Shown: one piece after another, positions 43,684 through 54,123 of the stretch
How positions within the stretch are numbered: the stretch's first letter is position 1
Layout of the letters: the number at the start of each line of letters is the position of its first letter
Source: Doryteuthis pealeii
Taxonomy: Eukaryota > Mollusca > Cephalopoda > Myopsida > Loliginidae
Reading direction: 5' to 3'
Assembly: GCA_023376005.1 (NCBI GenBank)
Contig: CM042150.1
Location: 75,245,657-75,309,656 of the forward strand
DNA: 64,000 nt
The notes under the pieces: generated by a model
What the model was told of the DNA's origin: nothing
Database searches by the model: none
Seen by the model: only the letters and a program-made list of their open reading frames with translations
Translations under genes and position numbers: made by a program

Positions 43684-43794
43684 TTCTAATAATAAAACTG
43701 TTTTAAAAAGACAAATACTTTAAAGTTGCTTTTTTTTAATAAGGATTTGATAAACTTGATACAAATTTCTATATATAATGAAAATCTGATAATT

Positions 43795-44055
43795 ATGAAC
43801 TGAAGTACTTGGACTAATGTCCTTGTTGTGGGTGTTATATGCCCATTTTTTGTCATTTTTTAAGCTATTTGTCATAGTTGGTAAGCTTCTGGGAATTTTG
43901 AACAAAACCCTTCATTCAATCTAGAGGGATAGATTAAACCCCCTCAACTGTCCATACTTAGAGGATATCTACTAGACAATAGCCTAGTGGATAAAAGCAT
44001 TATTTAAGTGTATCAATTTACCTAACATTCATGTGTTCAATATCTGGGTTATCTA
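43795..44055. mobile_element. SINE-like family C copy
   Basis: It begins ACTTGGACTAATGTCC as in the other copies. It ends with a tRNA-like stretch: TAGCCTAGTGGATAAAAGCA (box A-like, 43982-44001) and GTGTTCAATATCTGG (box B-like). Confidence 0.45.
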
Positions 44056-44132
44056 GTACAAAAAGTCATATACTGTGGAAGAGTCAGACAAGTGATATCA
44101 CAAAGTGAAATTACATAAGAAGCATTGACTCA

Positions 44133-44519
44133 TCTATTAATAATGGAGATTCGCTTCTGGGTTTTGTCTGTAACAAAAATTATGTCACTGCTTACGTCAC
44201 ATTACTCAAAATCGTCATAACATAGAATGAATACACTCAAAATTTGAACATGCAGCATTAGACAGTCCTCATTGTTTTTTAAAACAAGTTTTAATAAATA
44301 CATGACTGATATTATATATCTATATATAGTTTGTTTTATTTTAATAGATATTTAAAGTTTACATTTCAAACTGTTTTATTTTTTAATCTTTTAATGAATT
44401 TGATGATTTTACTTACTTAGGGTACAAACATGCTGATATTGAATTTTTTACTCCCACCCCTCAGGCAATGTTTCAAAAATTTTTACATCTCCCGGAGGGT
44501 TTTTTTTATTTTGTACTAG
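44133..44519 (+). mobile_element. Helitron-like element, copy 4, internally shorter
   Basis: The copy is 387 bases, from TCTATTAATAATGGAGATTC to CTAG at 44516-44519, with A before and T after. The hairpin is the short CTCCCGGAGGG at 44489-44499. The 5' part matches copy 3 closely (GTCTGTAAC, CACATTA, ACTCAAAATTTGA), but a central segment of about 200 bases is missing. Confidence 0.82.
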
Positions 44520-44699
44520 TATATACAATGTGAATATAATGCTAAATTGAAATCTTACTTATATTTACCAGTTTAGCTAAAGCATTTTTATCTTTTTGTT
44601 TAACTGAATAAAGTAAACATCTATAGCTGAAAATTTCCTAGCCAGAAACTAGTTTTTAAATTTTTTTCCATGACTTATTTTCTTATGATTATTTTCTCA

Positions 44700-46780
44700 T
44701 CCCTTTAAAACTTTAAAAAATTTAAATGTTTGCACATTTATCACATGAGCAATGAACACCAAGGCCATAAATATTCAAATTCTCTATTATGTTTATTAAC
44801 TTAAATCCTTACAATAACATAGTTTAGTGTTTTGCCAGTGGTTATTGCTGCAAAAGAAAAAGTGGGATTGATCAATTTGGATAATATAAACATTAATACC
44901 TCATTTTTTTTTCAATATTCATGTGTATGGATTTTTGTTATTCAGATATAGTAAACTTTTGACTATTGAGATCTTTTTTTTTTCACTTCATGAGAAACTT
45001 TATATTTTGGAGATAATTACCTTACACAATGGCACAACCAAACAAAAAAGAAATTCTATCCAAGATTCTGCTATTTCAGGAAGATAGCAACAAAGTAACA
45101 AGATATATATAATAGATTTTAACAAAAGGTCTCTGATAAGTTATGTAAATGTTTCAATTAAATTCTGTAAATTTTAAAATCTTATTTCATTTTTACTTTT
45201 GAGAATGGTCTCTATTGATATATATAATATCAAGAGGGTAGGAGTAAGCATATAGTAGCAAAGGAAAAACAAACACAGGCTCAAAGTTTCAATAAATTGT
45301 ATTGATGAAAAGAAAAGTTTGTAGGCTTTAGCAGTGTTGCTAGTGATATATACAGAGTGTGTGGAAAATACAGTCTTGGTAGCTGAAATTGGTAGTGATG
45401 TTGGCCAAATGTGATGGTGGTTTGAGCCTCAGGATGTGGTAGTTGATGCTGCCAGTGATGAGAGTATGATGCATATTAGATCTGGACAGAAAGTCTGATA
45501 CTTGATGGTCGAATCGATTATGGTGTTAATCGAAATGAGATGTGGTTCGAACCTCTGTGATGTCTTGGTTGATGCTGGCAATGTGGGTAGAATGCATGAT
45601 AGTAATGTTGGTAGGAAGTTGGTGGTTTGATGGCTGGTGACTGTAGTGATGGTAGTCAAATGTGGTAGTGGTTTGCTCCTTTAAAAGAAGGGTTATGAGA
45701 GGAGGCTTGGTCGGGTCGACCAGTGTCAGGAGGGTAAGGAGGAGGCAAGTGATGTCTCCTGTCTTTTTGTAGCACTTATATATATGTTTGTGTGTGTTGT
45801 TTGTATGTGTGTGTGTGTGTGTGTTTTTGTATGTGTGTGTGTGTGTGTGTGTGTGTATGCATGTGTGTGTGACATTTTTCCCAAAATGCATAGATATTAC
45901 ACTATGAGCTGAATCAGAGAGGCTAGGGAGTGTAATTTTGATCCTAGACTGAACACACAGATACTACACTTCAGTCCTAGCATTTATTCCCCTACCTGTA
46001 AAGGCAAATCCAGCACAAGACTGGCTAAACATGAATACATCTGAATCAAGTCAAAAATTATCTGGTCCTCACAATCTGTATCATAAAGGTCTCAGACTAC
46101 TCCAACTCTTTTCTCATAGAGCAATAAGGAGGTACTGACTAGAGGCTGGGACCCCTAGAACTAGGTTTGTCTTATTTTTTGTCTGAACAAAAGAACAGAT
46201 ACTACACTAATACCAACTTGAAGGCAGAGTAGTTAGACTCTGATACTAGGCTTAAGAGTAAGACTTTGATCTTCGGCAGAGGGTTTAGATATTAAGCAGA
46301 AATTTTAATGCCATCATTTTTTATGTGTACTCTGTTCATAAATGAATAAATAGATATGTAATGATTGATTTTTACTTATTGATCTCTTTCTTTAAATGAT
46401 TCTTACATAAAAGTGGCTACTAAAATCTATTATAACTGACCCTAATTGGCTCATTTTCAGTGTAAAATATATTATGTTTATCTAATCATAACATAAGGTA
46501 CTCAATTGGGCTTTGACAAGAAGTGGTTTACTTTTTTTTTCTTAAATTTCCATCATTAAAAATATCCCAGAAGTTTGTGACAGGTTTACAGGCTACACCC
46601 TACTTTTATTTCCAGGCAAACAGTATTTTTTGTGGGTTTTTTTTTCTTTAAGAATGTAGCATGAGAGTTAGAACCAAAACATTTGATAAAAGTCTTGTAA
46701 ACCACTCCTAGGTTCAAATCTGATCCAGCAGTTTTCCTTACATTGTTAAAGAAAAGCTACAACATCTGTACTCCTCCCCA
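44700..46780. other. Unassigned sequence with degenerate internal repeats
   Basis: GTTGATGCTG.CA.TG recurs at 45441 and 45569 with flanking similarity, and AGATACTACACT-type wording recurs at 45957 and 46197. No coding evidence. Confidence 0.5.
45775..45871. repeat. TG-rich microsatellite
   Basis: TG units with TA interruptions; on the minus strand they give His-Thr low-complexity translations. Confidence 0.95.
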
Positions 46781-46784
46781 CCTT

Positions 46785-46815
46785 TCTCTCTCTCTCTCTC
46801 TCTTCTCTCTCTCTT

Positions 46816-46885
<70 letters not shown>
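46785..46885. repeat. TC then TA compound microsatellite
   Basis: TC units 46785-46851 with interruptions, then TA units to 46885. Confidence 0.95.
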
Positions 46886-46886
<1 letters not shown>

Positions 46887-47262
46887 AATTTGTGGGGGTG
46901 GATGGATTGATGGATGTTTCCCACAACCAATACGTTGCTAGAGTGCCTCACCATGTATTTTTGTTAGTGGCATGTTTCAAACAGTAGGTGAACATGAAAA
47001 TGCCTATTTCCTTTTGACGGTTTTTACTGGGTTACATGGTACCATCAGTAAGGAATGATTCCTCATCTATATGTTTGTTCTTTGAAAATCAAGTGATATC
47101 CTTTTACGTTTTTTTAGTAGACACTAGATAGTTAAAATCAACTTTGTAATTGTTCATATTTCGAGCAAGGATTCTTAATTCTGATAAAATTGTTGAGGGT
47201 GGGATCTTTCCTTTACATTCACATATTCCTGAATAAAGATACTTTTCTTTTTAAAAATCTTA

Positions 47263-47264
47263 AG

Positions 47265-47298
<34 letters not shown>

Positions 47299-47312
47299 AT
47301 ATATATATATAG
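47263..47312. repeat. TA microsatellite
   Basis: Two TA blocks joined by TATTATAATA. Confidence 0.95.
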
Positions 47313-47560
47313 TCTTCCCGAGACAATGGCATAGTGTACTAAAGAAAAAGAAGTTTTTCTGCATCTGTATGAGTGGCTGAGCAGGCCAATTTTGAATGGC
47401 AGTCTCTGGTTCACTGACTGCACAAAACAGTGATGCTTGCTGGGGCTGCTGTTGTTCTCCTTCCTTCTGGTCTCTTTGCTGTGGAGGCTACTTTCCTCTC
47501 TGTGTGTGTCTCCTTTTCATGCCTTGTTTGACAGTAAGGCACCATATATATATGTTTATG

Positions 47561-48203
47561 TGTGGAGAAATGTAGAACAAACATGGATGTTGAAATGATG
47601 GAAATGTATTAGTTGTGTCAATGTTCAGTCATTTCGGTTTATAAAGAGACCTTATTCAGAACAATATGAAACTAGTCAAGGAGAAAAAAGATTTATGTAG
47701 TTAAAAAGATGATGGATGTTTTGAATGCGTTCAGTTTGAAAATGTATTGAAAAGGTTTGTAACCATTTGTTGATTAGCATTCATAATTGAATGTTAATGA
47801 TGTAATTGGTACATGCAAAAGCGAAAATCAAAATGTGATTGGAACACGTGAAGTTGAAAAGCCAAAACATGATTGGTCCATGAGGAGATGTTGAAAAGGT
47901 GTGATGTATTCCATATAGATACCATTACATCATGCTTTCGCATGTACCAATCAAGTCATTAGCATTCAATTATGAACACTAATCAATGAACAGTTACGAA
48001 CCATGTGTACACATTTTCCAAACTCAATGCATTCAAAACATCCATCATCATTTTAACTACATAAATCTTTTTTCTCTTTGACTAGTTTCATATTGTCCTG
48101 AAGAAAGTTTCTTTATAGACCAAAATATATTTGAATATCAACACTATGACAAATAAATTTCCATTCATTGTAACATTCCGTGTTTTATTCAACATTTCTC
48201 CAC
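47561..48203. repeat. Large inverted repeat with Penelope-type ends
   Basis: The left arm 47561-47823 and right arm 47934-48203 are inverted copies around a 110-base spacer. Right-arm landmarks are TTGTCCTGAAGAAAG followed by TTTCTTTATAGACC, CATTTCTCCACC and CGCATGTACCAATCA; the left arm carries the complements. The CTGAAGAAGGTCTCT..A.ACC wording is typical of 3' ends of Penelope-like and related retroelements. No protein coding is seen. Confidence 0.85.
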
Positions 48204-48574
48204 CACATACTGTCGGATTGATTTCCTCATTTTACTCCCTTATGAGTATGTATGGTGATAGGTAGGGCAGTTTGATGTCTATATTTAATAAAAGTGTTCA
48301 AACATTTAAAGACCATAAAACAATCAAGCACATGGCATAGAAGACAAAACTCTTGATTTAAAAAACAACATTGTATTAACATGAGGTTTACAAAAGGTAA
48401 TACAGGATACTTGGCAAAGTTCTGTAAAAGGTGCTTTTTTTAAAAAGTTCAATGTAAAATATAAGCAGAGATGTTATAAATCTCTAAGAGAAAGAAAAGG
48501 TCAGGCATAAGTTGAATGCATCTAATATTTATCTCTGATAGCGTAGGTTATTTAAAGAGAGAGATAGTTCATAC

Positions 48575-48680
48575 CTTCAGCATGTACGGAAATGTTATTA
48601 AGAAGAGTGACGTGAATTCCTTTAGACAAGTGAGATCTTTCTGCTTGAAAATGAAAAAATCTGAGCATTTATAGCAATCA
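48575..48680 (-). promoter_or_regulatory. Putative first exon with TATA-type promoter, gene unknown
   Basis: On the minus strand, CCAATC (complement of 48731-48736) lies about 60 bases above TATAAA (48673-48668). A candidate transcript then ends in CTGAAG|GTATGA, with the donor at 48573-48574. This CCAAT-plus-TATA layout is typical of a strong metazoan core promoter. An ATG inside the exon opens 30 codons (MLRFFHFQAERSHLSKGIH and on) that I cannot assign to a family. A late ATG CTG AAG directly at the donor is an alternative start. The leader may also be non-coding. No continuation exon was recognised at lower coordinates. Confidence 0.4.
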
Positions 48681-48764
48681 GGTAGGCTCCGAAGGCTCAT
48701 TCGATAATTTTTATTAGGTGGAACGCCTCTGATTGGTTGAATTTTACGACTTTATTTTGAATTT

Positions 48765-48835
48765 TATTTTTTACTAGGGTGCGCAATCCACATGCGCAAA
48801 CTACTTCTGTCCGTTGAAGCAAGAACTCCGGCTCG
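48765..48835. promoter_or_regulatory. CpG-containing NRF1-like block upstream of the orphan promoter
   Basis: The sequence GGTGCGCAATCCACATGCGC contains two half-sites like those of NRF1 (TGCGCA). More CpGs follow, in a window that is otherwise CpG-poor. It sits about 100 bases above the minus-strand TATA box and could serve transcription in either direction. Confidence 0.35.
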
Positions 48836-48889
48836 CCACATATGTATACATGTATGCATGTTATTATTTTAGACAGTGTAGTTTTATAA

Positions 48890-49980
48890 ATACTATGGAG
48901 GCTACTTTTCTCTCTGTTTCTCTCCTTTTCCTGCCTTGCTTGACATGCATTGCTATATATATAGCAATTGTCTGGCCTGTCTGGATTGATGTTGGGTCCA
49001 GAAGAGTTATCTTCCCTTGCTGCAGGTTCTGCCCATAGGGGGGGGCAGAGTATTTAGGCAGCAGCGCAAGAATTTTGAGTTCTCTTTCCCTGGACAGTCA
49101 ATCATTTCACATGGTTAGACACTTGTGCCTCTACCTTTAAGTGGGGCTTTGTCCTCCAGTCTGCTATCAGTAAGTGACATTCCTTCAGGAATTCTTTTCA
49201 CTTTGTTAGAACGAAGTCCTACCTTCTTTATACACATTTGTATATTTGTTAACTATGTATTGCTTACCATTCGTAATTAGTATATGTATGTATTCTATGT
49301 GCTCACTATTAAAGTCTATGTTGTTATATCTTGTAACCTCTTTTTCGGAATATTTCTCGTACTTATATGTACCCACGTTGAAAGTTAACCTTAGAACTAA
49401 CCAACATCATCAAAAGAAAAAGGGTAGGGAAAATGAAGCTACAAAATGGTCTTGCTTGAAAGTTCAAAAATTTATTTACAAATATCTCCGCAAAGGAGGC
49501 AAAAAGTTAAATATTTACAATACAAAAAAATTGCATGTAATTCCCATGCATGAATGTCAGCTATTTGATAATTTAGGCGCCGAGTAACAAAAATACAGAA
49601 ATAAAAATATATACAAAAAAAAGGAGGAAAATTCAACTTACGGGTGCTGTAAGGGTGAATACAATAAAAAAGACAACACTTTTAAAAATATTTTCTCTCA
49701 CGCAGGAGAGGCAAAAAAGTTCAACAGAAATGAAAGTCTTTTCAATATTCTTGTTCCTTCTCACTAGAAACAAGGTTCCTAGTTGAAACATGAATGTTGC
49801 TTAGAGCTTTGTCAGTCAGCGCTAGAATGGACAATCTGCTGGCTAATCGCCAGAATTATTGAGATGTCCTGTCGTCTTGAGTTCCCTGATCCCAAGAGAT
49901 CAATATAGGTGACACGTGACCAATGTCCAGCTTCCGGAGCCAGCCACAGGGGCCTTTTTTTTTTTGTGTTTGTAGCAATA
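48890..49980. other. Unassigned sequence with a short dispersed repeat
   Basis: TATGGAGGCTACTTTTCTCT (48893) matches TGTGGAGGCTACTTTCCTCT (47482) over about 55 bases. A 113-codon ORF at 49246-49587 has low-complexity, basic content and is not convincing. Confidence 0.45.
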
Positions 49981-50008
49981 CTAAACAGAGAGATACTGAA
50001 AGACAGAC

Positions 50009-50241
50009 GGACCATATTACCTTTAGGCACCCCTTTTTGATTTCAATTAAGAAAGGACGTGTTTTCATTTTACACCGTCAATATCCGTTGTTTGTTAGGG
50101 TTAGGTTAGGGGTTAGTTTTTATGATTTAAAAAAAAAAATCTAAAAATCGTCTGTTAAAACAACTGGATATTGACTGTGTAAATGAAAAACATGTCCTTT
50201 CTGATTGAGATCAAAAAGGGTACCTAAACGTCATATGATCC
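50009..50241. mobile_element. MITE copy 2 with perfect 8-bp target duplication
   Basis: This is the same family as 20263-20499. It begins GGACCATATTACCTTTAGG and ends with the inverted form ACGTCATATGATCC. The eight bases AGACAGAC occur at 50001-50008 and again at 50242-50249. An 8-base duplication is typical of hAT transposons, although these ends do not start with the usual CAG. The core holds TTAGGGTTAGGTTAGGGG. Confidence 0.8.
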
Positions 50242-50259
50242 AGACAGACAAAAAAAAGG

Positions 50260-53200
50260 GCATGCAATATACCACATGTTTTTTAGAAAAAAATAAAATT
50301 TCCACTATATGTTGAAAGATCTGAAATTCCCCAATGAATAATATAAAATAATGATGCCACCAGTGCTCTTCAATTATACAGCATATTTCAAAGATTAATA
50401 CTGAGTTTCATGGTTGTTATCAAATATATATTTCTCTAATATTTATGCAATTATTTCAGTGAGAAAATGCTTGAATTAGATATGTAAGCTTAAGAATCAA
50501 TACTTTTTCCTAATATTTTGTAATCATTAACATCTACTTTTAAGAATTCAGTGGAGTGGGAAACAAATCTGATTGAATTTAATTTTATGGTTGAGAGGTT
50601 TCATTGTTATCATAGATACTGAAAAACATCCTAAATTGATGTAAACAAATAAATTGACATGAATTCAATTCATTTTCCTAAATTAATGAATAAATATTAA
50701 TTACATTAGGTATTTTATTAAGAATTATTTTTATTTTGTTTTGATTTGTTTATAAAATTAATGGTTTAGAAAGGAAAATCTTGTTATAAAATCTGGAAAT
50801 TTTTAATAAGGGACAAATCTCAATTGCACCGTTTCCTTTCTTAGCTTTTTAACGTTAAAGAGAGAGAAAGAGCTTTTAGAGTCTAGCAACATCCAACCAG
50901 GTGGACTGACCCAAAACGCTAAAAGGCTCTTTCTTTTACGGGTTTATTAGTATCCTTCCATAGTGAATTTAAGGAATTATATCCAGAATTACGAGAAAGG
51001 ATTTGACCTATCGTAAAAAGTAAGTGTCTATGCTTTTTGGAAAACACCTGATTTTGGTAGCAACTGTTGCTATGCAGGTACAATCACTCACGCTTGACAT
51101 TAAATACTGTCACTGTATTTAAGAAATCAAAATTACCTTTGACAACAATATTATTTTTGTAATAACTGTCTTTTCAATTGTTTTCGGTTTGCAGTTTTAA
51201 TTTCTTTATTTCATTATTTCTTTTTAATTTTGGTAGTTTTCGACCGTTTCATGAATTTTAACTCCTTTTATATTATATTTTAATTTCAATTATTAAAAAC
51301 TCTCCTCTATAAATAAGACTTATTTTAGTCAATTAATTCTTGATATAAAATCTTGTTTTCTCGTCTGAGACTGTTTTCGTTGTTTTTTTTTTCTTTTTTT
51401 CAAAAATATTTTAATAGTAATCTTTGATTAAATTTAACTGCTACATGAATTAGTTACGGCTTTCCAAGTTTTAAAATAGATTCAAGTTAACTCAGATTCG
51501 TTCGTCAAAAACATTAAATGCCGTAGTTTTTATTCAACTACATTTTAAACGCAAGATACGTAAAATTGACTGTTGACTTATAATTCGAGTTTCCGAGATA
51601 AAAACCTTGTTTATATTATTATCTTATTTCTGTTACTTTTTAATCGCAACTACTATATTCGATATTATCAACATTCCACAAGCTGCATGGATTAGAAATA
51701 AAGAACAAACCATCAGCGTGGCTCGAACTCTCATCCTTCTTCCCCCCTTTTTCCGGTACCATTCTTACTAAGTGACCTTTGGTTTTACAAATAATATGAA
51801 TAACTTTTGATAGAAAAATAATTTAGCCACTAAGTAAATTAACTAACTTTTCGGTTGAAATTTTTTGTAATTTTAATTTAATTCTCGCATAAAATCTCAA
51901 GAAACTTTTTTTTTTTTTAAAAGAGATTTCTTCATTAAAGTCGCTTATGAGTAAGAATGTTATTTTTTCAAAAATAAATTTTGTCATATTGAACATGTGT
52001 ATGCATGTCTTAATGTATGACATGTGATAACCAGTTTTATTCAGGCTAAACTAAATTGAGAGAGAAGTGTTATAATTCTGTGAATGATTGTTTCCAAATA
52101 CTTAAAACTGATTTTGACAGTTTTATGGCTGATAAAACTCGATGGTTAGAGACACTTACTTTTGATTAGGCTTGATTTTTAGTTCTAGAATTTAACAATT
52201 TTTTTTTCTTTTGCTTTATTCGAAGCTAATTAAAAAAAAAAGAAAAAAAAAGAACTACTTCATTAAAAAAAGTAGTTATTATAAACAGAATTTAATCATG
52301 TACCAAGTGAGTGATGTTTTAAAAAAAATCTGTTCTGGAAAGCATGGGTTTTTCAAAAAATTGAAGAAAACTATATTGAAGCCTTAGTTCTTTGTAAAGG
52401 AAATTAGAATTTTACCTATTCATTATTTTTATTACTTGCACAATGTACATAACTTCTGTATAGTAAGTTTTGAATAAAAAAAATAATGAAACCAAAACTT
52501 AAAAAAAAACTATAAACTGAACTACAATAAAACTAAAAACCAAAAAAATTTAATGAATTGGTGATATCTTTTTTTGTAAGTTATCTGAATTATTGTAGTT
52601 GTTGATACAAAAGATACAGCTATATTTTATTAACATTTTGGATATAGTCTGTTTTGAGAAATGCCAAGAAGTGTATTTAAATTCACCAACAGAACTAGAA
52701 ATGAAAAAAAGTTCTTGCAGAAAGAGGAACTTTATAACACTCAATTCAACATTTTATTGAAAAAGTTACTATTAAGAAACATACTTGTTCATCATGGTTA
52801 TATATACATATAATGCCAAATTTTTATTATCTATTAACCAAATATGCTAATTCAAATTTGATTGTAAACTTATTAAAGTATACACACCATTCCACATATT
52901 TGTTCAGTTAGACTATTGAAGCATTTTTGCATTCATTTATTGTTAGTGTTACTTGATCAAAATTTTTATCTAAAGTCAATCAATCTATACATGACTGAAA
53001 TCAGATTTGTATTAATGTATAACTTGGTACAAATGTGTCAGTAAATTAAATTTTCTTTTTAAGAAAGAATGTTTTAAATATAAATGAAATTCTTAAAAAA
53101 TGGTGAGGAACAATGTCTTTCACCATTTTTGTATCTGAATTTGCTTATGAATAAAGAAATTAATAAAAAACTTTCAGAAAAAATATTAATATCCTCTAAA

Positions 53201-54080
53201 TTTAAAATCAATTATTTATGCCTTACATGAAAACAATCATTATAAGTGAAAACTTTAAAAAATTAATTCTGCATCTGTAAAAAGAATTACAATTTTTTTA
53301 AAAAAAGAAGCACTGTAGAAAGAGACCAATTACAGACTTTCTCTCTACTTTTTGATTTTTATCCTTGGAATTTCAGGTTAGTCATCCAATATGTGGGTTC
53401 TTCCATGAAGAATAAACCTTTTACACTTTAATATTAATGGTTTGTGAGCATGTTTATTTTTTAATTTTACACTTGTCTCTTTGTTCATACTTGGATCTTT
53501 TGTACAAAATAAGATTAAGGGAATGTGCAAGATAGTATTTTGATAAGTGTGGGGGAAAAATGAATTCTGTGTATATATAAATCCTTATTTAAATCACTTC
53601 AATCTGCAACTCTTATATTCTTGCATTAAAAAAAAAAAGGAAGATTTTTTTTGCGTGGTATTTACTGTATTTCTGCTCAAGCCTTGACTGACTTTAAAGC
53701 CATCATTTTTTTTTTATCACTCTTTCTCTACTGCTGCAGATGTTAATCAAGTGTAGACAAGTAAGGAGTGGCTGGCAAGCAGGTCTTACCTACCACATTT
53801 AATAGAAAGACTCCCTTATACCAATGCTACACTATCTGCCCGTGTTCTACATCTATTTAGTAGATTTTCAGCTGATGCTGAAAAAACATTTTTAAGTTAC
53901 CTTAGATTTTTTTCAAGTTGGAAATTTTACAGAATCAAAGTAAAAAACTAATAACTTCTCTTAGTAAAATGTGTATTTGAAAAAAAGATTATTGATATCA
54001 TATCTTCTTTTTTAGGCTCTCTATCAGTAATTGTATGATTCAAGGATGTATGTAGTAAGTGCATAGAATTTGAAAATTCT

Positions 54081-54123
<43 letters not shown>

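Larger units (their letters stand above)
42139..44690. repeat. Nested repeat cluster with duplicated unit and insertions
   Basis: A unit starting AAATTTGGTGACTATAACTC (42139) recurs at 43012 (AAATTTGGTGACAATAACTC). The first copy carries a 410-base insertion (42192-42602) flanked by AGAC. The second is interrupted by Helitron copy 3. A third piece (GCTGAAAATTTCCTAGCCAG, 44625) matches 42731. Confidence 0.7.

Noticed and set aside
45526..45891. 121-codon minus-strand ORF rich in Thr and His
   Set aside because: It is translated from a TG microsatellite and degenerate GATGGTAGT-like repeats; no domain is visible.
49246..49587. 113-codon ORF after a possible TATA-like region
   Set aside because: There is no domain, the Lys/Tyr-rich composition follows base composition, and no splice or Kozak support is visible.
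50866..50938. Histone-type 3' stem-loop (GGCTCTTTC within AAAAGGCTCTTTCTTTT)
   Set aside because: The loop half CAGAGCC is missing and there is no histone reading frame nearby; it is better seen as a small fold-back.
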